From contig NZ_JAHVAP010000018.1 in the NCBI RefSeq assembly GCF_024721155.1, positions 1 through 64,000 of the forward strand: a stretch of DNA of 64,000 bases, given 5' to 3'. A model generated the notes under the pieces. That model was not told the origin of the DNA, searched no databases, and was given only the letters and a program-made list of their open reading frames with translations. The stretch's first letter is position 1; the number at the start of each line of letters is the position of its first letter. This document shows, piece by piece, positions 8,179 through 16,067 of this stretch. The position numbers and the translations under genes are program-made. The stretch is from Mucilaginibacter phenanthrenivorans (GTDB taxonomy: Bacteria > Bacteroidota > Bacteroidia > Sphingobacteriales > Sphingobacteriaceae).

Positions 8179-9873
8179 ATGAGTATTCAAAAAAAACGCC
8201 TGCTGTTCTGCTTAATAGTAGTTTTTGGTATAACCAGCGCTGCTGCACAAAGCCAGCCTGATTCTACTACCCAAAAAATAGATGCCTTATTTAAATGGTG
8301 GGATAGCCCCGGGAGCCCCGGGTTTGTGGTAGGTATTGTACGGAACGATTCGCTTATTTTTGCGAAGGGATATGGGATGGCCAACCTGGAGTACAACATC
8401 CCCATTACACCCGAAACTATTTTTCACATGGCTTCGGTTTCCAAGCAGTTTACTGCTTTTTCAATTGTGCTGCTGGCCCGTCAGGGAAAACTGAACCTGG
8501 ATGATGATATTCGAAAATACCTGCCATGGTTTCCGGATCTGAAAGTAAAAATTACAATAAGGAACCTTTTGAACCATACCAGCGGTATCCGCGATCAGTG
8601 GCAATTACTTGCCATTGCAGGGACCCGGCTAGATGATGTAATTACAAGGGATCAAATTATAAAGATCCTGGGCAAACAGCAGGCCCTCAACTTTAAGCCA
8701 AACGACGAATACAGCTATTCGAACAGCGGGTTTACTTTGCTGGGCGAAATTGTACGCGCGGTTAGCGGTAAAAGCCTGCGACAATTTACCGACTCAGCCA
8801 TTTTTAAACCGCTGGGGATGAAAAACACCCACTTTCATGATGATTATACCGAAATAGTGCCCAACCGCTCTTATTCGTATGATCGTAAAGACGCCAAACA
8901 TTTTGCAAACAGCACACTCAGCTATTCGGTTGTGGGCGCTACCAGCCTTTTTACCAATGTTGATGACATGAGCAAATGGGTGACGAATTTTTATAACCAA
9001 AAGGTTGGCGATCAGAAGGATATTGAACAACTAACACAACATGGCAAACTGAATAACGGCAAAGATATTGACTATGCGCTGGGCATTTCGGTGGATGATT
9101 ACAAAGGGTATAAAATGTATTCGCATAACGGCGCCGATGCCGGTTACCGCACCATGGTTAGCGTTTTTCCTGAGCTGAAAATGGGGTTTATTATTTTCAG
9201 TAACCTGGGCGATACCAATCCGTTTGGCAAGGCCAATCAATTGAGCGCCCTTTTTATTAAAGATCGTTCACCCAAAAGTGCTACGCCCAAGCCCGCAGTT
9301 GCCGATAGCGCCAGTGCCATTTTTAACGATACTTTGGCTATCAAAAAGTTTATGGGAAGTTATATTGCAGATGATGGCACCCGGTATGGCTTCACGCTGA
9401 AAAACAAAAAGCTTTATCTGCAAGAGAGTGGAAAAAGCAGCCAGTTAGTTAAGGGAATAAAGGACACACTTGTGATGCTTTACTGGCCTGTGATGAAGAT
9501 TGTTTTTACGGCGAAAACCTCTAAGGAAATAATAGTGAACGAATACGATCCCTATAACAATCGCCGGCTGGTAAAATATAATGCTGATGCAAAACAAACG
9601 GACGAGGTATTGCGCACCTATACCGGCACCTACTATTGCCCGGAATTGGATTGCAACTACCGGATTGTGTTAAAGGATCATCATTTAATCCTCACCAATA
9701 ACAAATACAATGATACCCCGCTCACTTTGTACGGGGATAATCACTTAACCGATGGTTTTTGGTGGATGGATAATTTACTAATTCTCAGAAATGCCAAAAA
9801 TCAAATAACCGGGTTTGAGGTTAACTCGGGGCGAATAAGGCATTTGTTATTTAAAAAAGAGAACCGGGATTAA
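8179..9873 (+). CDS. Exported serine hydrolase, class C beta-lactamase fold
   Basis: The frame is open from 8032, but the ATG at 8179 gives a proper signal peptide (MSIQKKRLLFCLIVVFGITS) and a 564-residue protein. The penicillin-binding fold is shown by SxxK in ASVSKQF, YxN in YSYSNSGF and an HNGADAGY third motif. A C-terminal beta-rich extension of about 180 residues follows the catalytic domain. Likely role is a D,D-peptidase, esterase or D-aminopeptidase-like enzyme, not necessarily antibiotic resistance. Its last residues and stop lie in the arm of an inverted repeat shared with trpC. Confidence 0.92.
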   Translation: MSIQKKRLLFCLIVVFGITSAAAQSQPDSTTQKIDALFKWWDSPGSPGFVVGIVRNDSLIFAKGYGMANLEYNIPITPETIFHMASVSKQFTAFSIVLLARQGKLNLDDDIRKYLPWFPDLKVKITIRNLLNHTSGIRDQWQLLAIAGTRLDDVITRDQIIKILGKQQALNFKPNDEYSYSNSGFTLLGEIVRAVSGKSLRQFTDSAIFKPLGMKNTHFHDDYTEIVPNRSYSYDRKDAKHFANSTLSYSVVGATSLFTNVDDMSKWVTNFYNQKVGDQKDIEQLTQHGKLNNGKDIDYALGISVDDYKGYKMYSHNGADAGYRTMVSVFPELKMGFIIFSNLGDTNPFGKANQLSALFIKDRSPKSATPKPAVADSASAIFNDTLAIKKFMGSYIADDGTRYGFTLKNKKLYLQESGKSSQLVKGIKDTLVMLYWPVMKIVFTAKTSKEIIVNEYDPYNNRRLVKYNADAKQTDEVLRTYTGTYYCPELDCNYRIVLKDHHLILTNNKYNDTPLTLYGDNHLTDGFWWMDNLLILRNAKNQITGFEVNSGRIRHLLFKKENRD

Positions 9874-10038
9874 CGGACCGGGATTAAAAGATTAAACGGA
9901 TTTCTAAGGCATGGTGAATGATGCAGTCGCGCTGTTCTGCGGACGGGCACCCGCATCCCAAAACTGGGATTACGGGGTTAATAAATCCGCCCGACAATAT
10001 TACGATTCGGGAAATCGCTAAAATCCGTTAATCCCGGT
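9863..10038. repeat. Inverted repeat whose arms end two convergent genes
   Basis: The left arm begins ACCGGGATTAACGG inside the last codons of the serine hydrolase and continues as CCGGGATTAAAAGATTAAACGG. The right arm, AAATCCGTTAATCCCGGT on the plus strand at 10021-10038, makes the last six codons and stop of trpC. The spacer of about 115 bases contains no gene. The motif resembles the GGATTAAAGGATT element at 37788-37918. Confidence 0.65.
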
Positions 10039-10809
10039 CACGAATTCCATCATCGCTGCCCCGGGATCTTCCTGCTTCATGAAATTCTCACCAATTAAAA
10101 AGCCATTAAACCCGGCAGCTTTTAATTGTTTGATGGTTTCAGGATTGCTGATGGCGCTTTCCGAGATCTTTAAAAATTCCGCCGGAATGTGCGGTGCCAA
10201 TTTATAGGATGTTTCCACCGACACGGTGAAATCGGCCAGGTTGCGGTTGTTTACGCCGATGGCATCAAGATTGGGGTTGATGCTGCGTTCCAGCTCTTCT
10301 AAATCATGCACCTCCAGCAGTACATTTAAACCGAGACTTTTTGCCAGCGAGGCCAGGGTATCAATTTCAGTTGGCGTAAGGATGGCTGCGATCAGCAGGA
10401 TAATATCGGCGCCCAATGATTTTGCCTCTATCACCTGGTACTCATCAATCATGAAATCCTTACGCAAAATCGGGATGGTGTTGGCCTGGCGGGCGGCAAC
10501 AAGGTCGGCCTTTTTGCCCATAAAAAAATTGCGGTCGGTTAAAACCGACAGGGCCGAAGCCCCGGCTGCGGAATAGCCATTGGTGACAGCCTTAACGCTA
10601 ACTTTATCGTTAATGATCCCCTTTGACGGCGATCTGCGCTTAAATTCGGCGATAATGCCGGTACGACCGGGCGCCAGCAAAAAATCCTTAAAGGAATAAC
10701 ATTCCCTGTGAAAAAGTTCAGATTCTTCCAGTTGTGTATAAGAAGTGCGGCTTTTAGCACGCTGTACTTCCTTCCTTTTGTTGATTACTATTTTATCTAA
10801 AATGTTCAT
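10018..10809 (-). CDS. trpC: Indole-3-glycerol-phosphate synthase
   Basis: A 263-residue TIM-barrel enzyme of tryptophan synthesis that closes the indole ring from CdRP. Characteristic segments are AEFKRRSPSKG with the catalytic Lys, LRKDFMIDEYQ, LLEVHDLEELE, IGVNNRNL and ISESAI near the C-terminal phosphate site. It is the last gene of the trpE-trpG-trpC set; 127 bases of repeats separate it from trpG, where trpD often sits in relatives. The tail TGINGF is encoded by a repeat arm. Confidence 0.97.
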   Translation of the reverse strand: MNILDKIVINKRKEVQRAKSRTSYTQLEESELFHRECYSFKDFLLAPGRTGIIAEFKRRSPSKGIINDKVSVKAVTNGYSAAGASALSVLTDRNFFMGKKADLVAARQANTIPILRKDFMIDEYQVIEAKSLGADIILLIAAILTPTEIDTLASLAKSLGLNVLLEVHDLEELERSINPNLDAIGVNNRNLADFTVSVETSYKLAPHIPAEFLKISESAISNPETIKQLKAAGFNGFLIGENFMKQEDPGAAMMEFVTGINGF

Positions 10810-10810
10810 G

Positions 10811-10938
10811 CCCCTAACCCCTAAAGGGGGATTTAAGCCCCCAACCCCTAAAGGGGAGGAAGCGGTTATTTATTAATTATTTTTACACGCTATCATATAT
10901 TCGCCACCATTTCTCCCCCTTTAGGGGGCCGGGGGCTT
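10811..10938. repeat. CCCCTAAAGGGG palindromes between trpG and trpC
   Basis: The block 10811-10860 holds two copies of CCCCTAAAGGGG-type palindromes, and 10913-10936 holds a third, CCCCCTTTAGGGGG followed by CCGGGGGC. The trpG stop codon abuts the third. The intervening bases are AT-rich and hold no gene. The same family recurs at 11498-11522, at 11582-11606 and at 21685-22010. Confidence 0.75.
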
Positions 10939-11551
10939 AGCTTAGCCAGTTTTTCATCATTTCCTTCCCAAATTCTGTTAGTATCGATTCAGGGTGGAAC
11001 TGTACGCCGCGTACATCATACTCTTTATGACTCAATGCCATTAACGAGTTATCGGCTTCATCAATCGCAGTAACTTTTAACGAGGAAGGCAATGATTTTC
11101 CATCCACTACCCATGAGTGATAGCGGCCCACCTTAAACGTTTCCGGCAATCCTGCGAAAAGGCGTTCGTCCTTGTCTGTTACTTTTATTGGCGTGGCAAT
11201 ACCATGCATCGGCTGGCTTAGGTTATACAAACTTCCGCCAAAAACCTCGGCAATGGCCTGCTGGCCCAAACATACGCCGAAGATGCTTTTTGTAGGGGCA
11301 TACTTTTCAATTACCTCAAGCAGCAAACCGGCCTCGCTCGGGATGCCGGGCCCAGGCGACAGGATGATGCGATCATAAGCGTCCACATCACCAATGCTGA
11401 ATTTATCATTCCTCCATACCTCGCATTGCAAGCCAATCTCGTTTACCAAATGCACCAGGTTGTAGGTGAATGAATCGTAATTGTCTATTATTAAAATGCC
11501 CCCCGGCCCCCTAAAGGGGGAGTGAGCTTGTATATCTATATTGTCTGTCAT
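10937..11551 (-). CDS. trpG: Anthranilate synthase component II (glutamine amidotransferase)
   Basis: A 204-residue class I glutamine amidotransferase that supplies ammonia to TrpE. The catalytic Cys is in GVCLGQQAIAE and the His-Glu pair in GVQFHPESI. Family members normally begin directly at the ILIIDNYDSFTYNL strand. Here about 18 residues precede it, and SPFRGPGG within them is encoded by a CCCCCTTTAGGGGG palindrome, so the N-terminus has been rebuilt by a repeat. No ATG lies closer; an ATT start at the strand itself is possible but unusual. Confidence 0.95.
   Translation of the reverse strand: MTDNIDIQAHSPFRGPGGILIIDNYDSFTYNLVHLVNEIGLQCEVWRNDKFSIGDVDAYDRIILSPGPGIPSEAGLLLEVIEKYAPTKSIFGVCLGQQAIAEVFGGSLYNLSQPMHGIATPIKVTDKDERLFAGLPETFKVGRYHSWVVDGKSLPSSLKVTAIDEADNSLMALSHKEYDVRGVQFHPESILTEFGKEMMKNWLS
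11498..11522. repeat. CCCCCTTTAGGGGG palindrome inside the trpG start region
   Basis: The palindrome and its GGCCGGGGGG companion match the elements at 10811-10938 and 11582-11606. It lies wholly in the first codons of trpG and is read as SPFRGPGG. Confidence 0.75.
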
Positions 11552-11581
11552 TTCTCTTTATTATGCTAAATAAACTTCTGT

Positions 11582-11606
11582 TCCCCCTTCAGGGGGCTAG
11601 GGGGCC
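11582..11606. repeat. CCCCCTTCAGGGGG palindrome between trpE and trpG
   Basis: CCCCCTTCAGGGGGCTAGGG lies directly after the trpE stop codon, which begins at 11609 on the minus strand. It is of the same family as the other trp-operon palindromes and sits in the 55-base trpE-trpG gap. Confidence 0.7.
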
Positions 11607-13016
11607 CTACAGTTCCTCCGCCAATTCAATGGCCTTCCTTAAAGCCGCTATTTTATTATCAACCTCCTTCAATTCACTTTCTGCTATGGATCCTGCCACA
11701 ATACCGGCACCAGCCTGGTAATGCAGGGTGCTGTTTTTGCTTAAAAACGAGCGGATCATGATGGCATGGTTAAAATCGCCGTTAAAGCCAAGGAAGCCTA
11801 TCGCGCCGCTGTAAAAGCTGCGTTTTGTTTTTTCATTTTCGTCGATGATCTCCATGGCGCGAAATTTTGGTGCGCCGCTTAAAGTACCTGCGGGGTAAGT
11901 ATCCGCAACTACTTTAAATGATGATACGCCGGGCAGCAGCTTGCCGCTCACGTGCGATACCAAATGGATCAGGTGTGAATAATATTGAACTTCTTTAAAT
12001 GCCTTAACCTCTACCTCGCCGCAGTGACGGCTCAAGTCGTTACGGGCAAGGTCGACCAGCATCACGTGTTCTGCAGACTCCTTGGGGTCGTTTTCAAGTT
12101 GACGGGCTATCTCGGCGTCCTTCTCATCATCGCCGCTCCGTTTAAAGGTACCGGCTATCGGGAAGATGTTGGCCACTTCATTTTTAACGGTGATCTGTGC
12201 TTCAGGCGATGAGCCGAAGATCCTGAAATCGCCATAATCAAAATAAAACAAATAAGGTGATGGGTTGATGGAACGCAATGCCCGGTACACGTTAAATTCA
12301 TCGCCCAAAAACTTCTTTGAAAAACCACGTGATGGCACTATCTGGAAAACGTCGCCGCGGTAAATGTGCTGTTTCATTTTCTCAACCACAGCCATAAACT
12401 CCTCATTGGTGAGGTTTGATTGTTCCTCGTCCTTGCTTTCGAAACGGTATTCAGGGAAATTCTTATTGCGGATCAGGTCGGCCAGTTTTTCCAGGCCGTT
12501 ATTATCGGGCTCGCCTTCTGGCTGGTTCTGGAAAATATAAAGCTCGTTCTTAAAGTGATCTATGGCGATGATATAGCGGTAAACATGGTACTGCATTACC
12601 GGCACCTTGCGCGAGGTATCATCGCTTTTCTTTAGCACGATGGTTTCAAAGTGTTCCACGGCCTCGTGGGTAAAATAGCCGAAGATCCCGTTCGAAATAA
12701 TTTTGCCCGGGAATGGCGTGGTATCAAAGCTGCCGATAAATTCATTGATCCTGGTTATCAGATCGAATTCGCCCGGTGCATAATTTTCTACGCTGTTGTC
12801 GGGGTAGGTTATTTTCAATGCGCCATCATTCAAAACAAACCCGCTGATGGGTTCGCAGCAAACGTAGCTCATGCTGTTTTCGCGGCTATGATAGTCTGAG
12901 CTCTCCAGCAGCAGCGAGTTCGGGAAAACGTCCCGCAAACGTAGATAGATGCTTACCGGCGTGGTGGTATCGGCAAGTAGCTTTTTATGCGTTGTTATTA
13001 TTTTATATTTCTTCAT
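11607..13016 (-). CDS. trpE: Anthranilate synthase component I
   Basis: A 469-residue chorismate-using enzyme that makes anthranilate with TrpG. The C-terminal chorismate-binding domain shows FQIVPSRGFS, PSPYLFYFDYGDF, GTFKRSGDDEKD, ELENDPKE-like and PAGTLSGAPKFRAMEII segments, and GAGIVAGSIAESE near the end. The N-terminal half carries the Leu-Leu-Glu-Ser motif (LLLESSDYHS) of Trp feedback sites. It starts 25 bases after the T-run of an attenuator, and its expression should depend on Trp supply through the leader peptide upstream. Confidence 0.97.
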   Translation of the reverse strand: MKKYKIITTHKKLLADTTTPVSIYLRLRDVFPNSLLLESSDYHSRENSMSYVCCEPISGFVLNDGALKITYPDNSVENYAPGEFDLITRINEFIGSFDTTPFPGKIISNGIFGYFTHEAVEHFETIVLKKSDDTSRKVPVMQYHVYRYIIAIDHFKNELYIFQNQPEGEPDNNGLEKLADLIRNKNFPEYRFESKDEEQSNLTNEEFMAVVEKMKQHIYRGDVFQIVPSRGFSKKFLGDEFNVYRALRSINPSPYLFYFDYGDFRIFGSSPEAQITVKNEVANIFPIAGTFKRSGDDEKDAEIARQLENDPKESAEHVMLVDLARNDLSRHCGEVEVKAFKEVQYYSHLIHLVSHVSGKLLPGVSSFKVVADTYPAGTLSGAPKFRAMEIIDENEKTKRSFYSGAIGFLGFNGDFNHAIMIRSFLSKNSTLHYQAGAGIVAGSIAESELKEVDNKIAALRKAIELAEEL

Positions 13017-13040
13017 ATCGTATTTAAAACGCTGTAAAAC

Positions 13041-13073
13041 AAAAAAACCCGGCGAATGAGGGTCGCCGGGTTT
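13041..13073 (-). terminator. trp attenuator terminator hairpin
   Basis: On the minus strand the arms AAACCCGGCGA (13073-13063) and TCGCCGGGTTT (13055-13045) form an 11-bp stem with a 7-base loop, followed by more T residues. It lies between the leader ORF and trpE. The 5' arm can instead pair with the leader: AAAC-CCGGC (13073-13065) with GCCGG (13124-13120) and GTTT (13115-13112), leaving CTAA bulged. That makes a 9-bp antiterminator. Confidence 0.85.
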
Positions 13074-13102
13074 CCTATTTAGGTTTATAATTGATTAATC
13101 GT

Positions 13103-13174
13103 TCAGATCAAAAACTTAGCCGGCTCCAAATTTAATTGGTGCCACCAGCTGTTCTTATGTGTAGTTTCGATCAT
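13103..13174 (-). CDS. trpL: trp operon leader peptide
   Basis: A 23-codon ORF with tandem Trp codons 10 and 11 (KNSWWHQ), followed by LNLEPAK and a TGA stop. It precedes the terminator and trpE, the classic layout of ribosome-mediated attenuation. If the ribosome stalls at Trp codons (13147-13142), the antiterminator arm at 13124-13112 is free and trpE is transcribed; if it runs to the stop, it covers that arm and the terminator forms. The start lies only eight bases below a -7 box, so the RNA may be nearly leaderless. Confidence 0.85.
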   Translation of the reverse strand: MIETTHKNSWWHQLNLEPAKFLI

Positions 13175-13182
13175 AACGGTCA

Positions 13183-13212
13183 CAAATTTATAAAGAAAAT
13201 TGAATTAGCAAA
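13183..13212 (-). promoter_or_regulatory. trp operon promoter, Bacteroidota type
   Basis: On the minus strand TTTG (13212-13209) is followed after 18 bases by TAAATTTG (13190-13183), matching the TTTG and TAnnTTTG boxes of the group's primary sigma factor. Transcription would begin within a few bases of the leader peptide ATG at 13174. Confidence 0.7.
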
Positions 13213-13234
13213 TTTTTTCTGTGTTTTTTTATCA

Positions 13235-13669
13235 TTAACCGCCAAAAAGAGGCAAATGACCAGCCAAAATGGTGGCAATAATTATTAAAAAGGCTATGAT
13301 ATAGAAGATTGCGATGGTGCGGTGCTTACTTTCAGGTAAAATGATCTTTTTTGATTTGCTGTGCCCAATGGTTATTAAGGTAATGGCAATCACCATTCCA
13401 ACCCAATGTTCAACGGTAAAATAGCGGGTAACATCATTCTTCATGGTATCACTGCTGAAAGACACCAATGGGCTAATAAAAAACAGGATGATGCCGATAA
13501 GCAATTGTGTATGCACCGAGATGAGGGCAAATAAATTTGTTTTGCGATGCGACTCGGTATACGGCTTTTGATTTAACCATCCAATCAGCGATTGAACAAT
13601 GGCAATAAGCACTAAAATAAATACGATGTACCTGAAACCGGAGTGCAGGTGTTGAAAAAAGCTATACAT
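13235..13669 (-). CDS. Small four-helix membrane protein, cytochrome b-like
   Basis: A 144-residue protein with four predicted membrane helices. It starts MYSFFQHLHSGFRYIVF, and His residues lie in or near helices (HLHSGFRY, VHTQLL, EHWVGM, IGHSKS). Similar Bacteroidota proteins are often labelled cytochrome B-like, and heme binding by these His residues is plausible but unproven. It stands alone, upstream of the trp promoter and divergent from the DUF2306 gene. Confidence 0.7.
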   Translation of the reverse strand: MYSFFQHLHSGFRYIVFILVLIAIVQSLIGWLNQKPYTESHRKTNLFALISVHTQLLIGIILFFISPLVSFSSDTMKNDVTRYFTVEHWVGMVIAITLITIGHSKSKKIILPESKHRTIAIFYIIAFLIIIATILAGHLPLFGG

Positions 13670-13711
13670 ATCTGTCGGATAAAAATTTATCGAATATACG
13701 ATTCCGTTGTA

Positions 13712-13744
13712 AGACTTACGAAGTTTTCAAAACTTCGTAAGTCT
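13712..13744. repeat. Perfect 33-base palindrome, family E
   Basis: AGACTTACGAAGTTTT and its exact complement are separated by one base. The same arms, with one change, occur at 55658-55672 and 55725-55739, there 52 bases apart. This copy lies between divergent genes, so it is not an ordinary terminator. Confidence 0.75.
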
Positions 13745-13839
13745 GGCAGGCATTAACTACTTTTAGCACTATCAACCTGCAGCCCCTGGAAATCGCAAAA
13801 CATATCGTCAAAAACATAATCCTCTACCTGCTACTTTGT

Positions 13840-14448
13840 GTGGCTACATTTTTAATGCTGCGAGGAATTGTACGTTACTATCCCATGCAGGATAATATCG
13901 GCTTTCTGCAATTTAAACAGGACTACGTTCATATTATCCAATGGAAGATTGCCTTTTATACGCATGTGTTTACTATTATATTCGCGCTATTGGCAGGCTT
14001 TACTCAATTTTCTAATTACATTTTGAAACAGTATCGGGCCGTGCACCGATTGGTGGGAAAGTTATATGTTTATGATATTTTGTTTTTAAACTTCCCCGCG
14101 GCTATGATAATGGCCATATACGCCAACGGGCAGCTGCCTGCTAAAACTGCATTTGTTGTTTTGGATTGCCTGTGGTTTTGGTTTACTTATAAGGCGGTTG
14201 CCGAAGTAAAAAGGAAGAATATAAAAGCTCACCGGCAGTATATGATCCGTAGTTATGCGCTTACGCTTTCTGCAGTTACGCTAAGGCTTTGGAAAATTAT
14301 AATCCTGGCTTTTGTTTATATCGATCCGTTACACCTTTATATGATTGATGCATGGATGGGCTTTGTTCCGAACCTGTTATTTGCCGAATGGCTGATAAGG
14401 AGAAATAAAAAACAGGGAACGCCTTACCGCTCGATACGAATATTATAA
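13840..14448 (+). CDS. DUF2306 family membrane protein
   Basis: A polytopic membrane protein of about 202 residues matching the DUF2306 pattern, with conserved His and Arg residues in FYTHVFTI, YRAVHRLVGKLYVYDIL and KAHRQYMIRSYALTLSAVTLRLW. The GTG chosen here falls inside what looks like the first helix. The frame stays open upstream to about 13762 and would add IAKHIVKNIILYLLLC, so the true start is probably upstream at a non-ATG codon near 13777. The 3' end overlaps the convergent small gene by 25 bases. Confidence 0.85.
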   Translation: MATFLMLRGIVRYYPMQDNIGFLQFKQDYVHIIQWKIAFYTHVFTIIFALLAGFTQFSNYILKQYRAVHRLVGKLYVYDILFLNFPAAMIMAIYANGQLPAKTAFVVLDCLWFWFTYKAVAEVKRKNIKAHRQYMIRSYALTLSAVTLRLWKIIILAFVYIDPLHLYMIDAWMGFVPNLLFAEWLIRRNKKQGTPYRSIRIL

Positions 14449-14633
14449 ACTATCAGGAACAAGAACGCGGCAGAAATTAAGATTAAGCTTACCAGGAAAG
14501 TGACACCAGAAATTACTTTTGGGTATTTATTACCTGATATTTCCAACGTGTGGTAAATTTTCCGGGCGATAAAAAAGGAAATAGCAAAAGCAACAGCCAG
14601 CAAAAAAAGTGGTAAAACAATCAATATGAGCAT
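14424..14633 (-). CDS. Small two-helix membrane protein
   Basis: A 69-residue protein with two membrane helices (MLILIVLPLFLLAVAFAIS and about residues 43-64) joined by a polar loop. The family is not recognised. Its last eight codons overlap the end of the convergent DUF2306 gene. Regular helix spacing and charged ends support a real gene. Confidence 0.55.
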   Translation of the reverse strand: MLILIVLPLFLLAVAFAISFFIARKIYHTLEISGNKYPKVISGVTFLVSLILISAAFLFLIVYNIRIER

Positions 14634-14755
14634 TGGATATGTTTAAAGTTTAACTGCCAGTAGGTTAACGTGTTTTAAACGCCAACCGCAAGATATTATT
14701 TCTTCGCGGGGGAAAAAATAAACCAAAAGATAATAGTGACAATTTTGCTGGACGC

Positions 14756-15187
14756 TCAATAACTCTCGCTCAAAGGCGGGATCGCATTCTTCTCCGGGTT
14801 CTTAGGTTTCTTTTCCTTTGGTGTGAAAAGGTGCTTTACTTTATCCCAAATTCCAACAACTGAGTCCTCGGTTATAAAATGCGAGGCCTTTTGGGATACA
14901 AGACCCACAATGGTTTTTATAATGAAGTTTGAATTGCGGAAGATGGTTTTATTAAGCGTAAACGGCAGCACGAAGCGGGAGATCAGGCCTACCAGGTCCT
15001 GCTCAAAAAAGCTGCTGGTTTTGCCATCCGGAGCAATTGATTTTGGAAACAGCGTTCCTATTGTTGATATGGTAGATGAAAATGTTCTGAAACGGTCGCC
15101 AATGGCTACACTTTGCTCGCGCTCCAGTTCCTTAAGCCGGTAGATCTCGCCCCTTAAATCGCTTATGTTTTTGATAGGTACATCCAT
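14756..15187 (-). CDS. Unknown protein of the YtxH/holin-like operon
   Basis: A 143-residue protein with an N-terminal helical segment that could form a coiled coil (DLRGEIYRLKELEREQ), an amphipathic middle and a Lys/Pro-rich tail (PKEKKPKNPEKN). No known family is seen. It starts six bases after the end of the holin-like gene, so it belongs to the same transcript. Related operons in Bacteroidota often carry a similar downstream gene and may help in envelope stress; this is inference. Confidence 0.72.
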   Translation of the reverse strand: MDVPIKNISDLRGEIYRLKELEREQSVAIGDRFRTFSSTISTIGTLFPKSIAPDGKTSSFFEQDLVGLISRFVLPFTLNKTIFRNSNFIIKTIVGLVSQKASHFITEDSVVGIWDKVKHLFTPKEKKPKNPEKNAIPPLSESY

Positions 15188-15193
15188 TGGGTG

Positions 15194-15541
15194 TTAGTTT
15201 TTAAAGATCTTTTGGATAAAGGCGTTAACAATTGGTTTTTCAAGCGCCGATTTGTTGAATTTAATAAGCAAGGCGATAATCAAATATATTATTGCCACGC
15301 AGCCAAAACCCAGCCAGTCGGCGCCGAAAAGGCTGCCAAGATAAAAGGCGAGTGTAAAACTGGCGAATATGAAAGCCAGCACCATTGCCATTACCGTTAC
15401 CACATCGGCAATAAGGCTGGCTGCAATTGAAGTTCCGCCCTCAATGGCCTGGTATTTCGCCAGCTTGATCCGCGTTTCGGCGTAGTCCTTAAGCTGATCA
15501 ATAATGGGTTGTGGAGGTGGAGTATCTTTTTCTGCTTCCAT
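15194..15541 (-). CDS. Phage holin-like membrane protein (holin-X type)
   Basis: A 115-residue protein with a polar N-terminal helix (PIIDQLKDYAETRIKLAKYQ) and two or three membrane helices with small residues (ASLIADVVTVMAMVLAFIFA). It matches the actinobacterial holin-X/YqjE type pattern. Such genes sit next to YtxH genes across Bacteroidota and are not tied to phage here. It probably acts in the inner membrane under stress. Confidence 0.75.
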   Translation of the reverse strand: MEAEKDTPPPQPIIDQLKDYAETRIKLAKYQAIEGGTSIAASLIADVVTVMAMVLAFIFASFTLAFYLGSLFGADWLGFGCVAIIYLIIALLIKFNKSALEKPIVNAFIQKIFKN

Positions 15542-15548
15542 ATTTTTT

Positions 15549-15618
15549 AGTCTGGAGTCGTAAGTCTTAAGTCCGGAGTCAAAAAACTATCGACTTCGGA
15601 CTTAAGACTTTGGACTTA
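15549..15618. repeat. Inverted repeat in the YtxH operon
   Basis: The arms AAGTCTTAAGTCCGGAGTC (15562-15580) and GACTTCGGACTTAAGACTT (15592-15610) are near-exact complements with an 11-base spacer. They fill the gap between the YtxH and holin-like genes and could attenuate downstream expression. Confidence 0.65.
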
Positions 15619-15621
15619 AAT

Positions 15622-15888
15622 TCATGCGTGTTCCAAATCGTCCTGGTATTCTGCTTCAGCGCTGCTGATCTTTGATTTAATATTATCAACAACCTTATCC
15701 TTCAAATTCATCAGGTTTTCAATCTCGGCCGTGGCTGTTTCCTTTATGGAATCGCCAAGATTTTTCAGTGATTCAGCTAACTTATCACGTGTTTCGTTGC
15801 CTTTATCAGGTGCAAATAATACGCCCAATGCTGCTCCTGCCGCTAATCCTACAAGCAATGCGACAAATACTTTTGAGTTATCGTTCAT
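15622..15888 (-). CDS. YtxH domain protein
   Basis: An 88-residue protein with one N-terminal glycine-rich membrane helix (VFVALLVGLAAGAALGVLFAP) followed by DKGNETRDKLAESLKNLGD, the signature of the YtxH family. The rest is a charged helix predicted to form a coiled coil. YtxH proteins are general-stress, membrane-anchored proteins of uncertain function. It is the first gene of a three-gene operon. Confidence 0.88.
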   Translation of the reverse strand: MNDNSKVFVALLVGLAAGAALGVLFAPDKGNETRDKLAESLKNLGDSIKETATAEIENLMNLKDKVVDNIKSKISSAEAEYQDDLEHA

Positions 15889-15979
15889 ATACTATAAATT
15901 TTTAAGTTGAATAATTGTTTTCGTTTTGAGTAAATATATTGATAAATGTTACCAGGCAAAGATAACGACTTAGAATTTA

Positions 15980-16064
15980 GTTCATGGTTCATGGATGATA
16001 GTTCATGGTAAAAATTTAGCATCCGTCGCTTCGGCTATGAACTATGGACCATCAACTATGAACT
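15980..16064. repeat. Inverted repeat built from TTCATGG and CTATGAAC units
   Basis: Repeated TTCATGG units at 15981-16009 face CTATGAACTATGG and CTATGAAC at 16035-16063, an imperfect inverted repeat ending just before the AI-2E transporter stop codon. It may end that transcript. Confidence 0.6.
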
Positions 16065-16067
16065 TTC

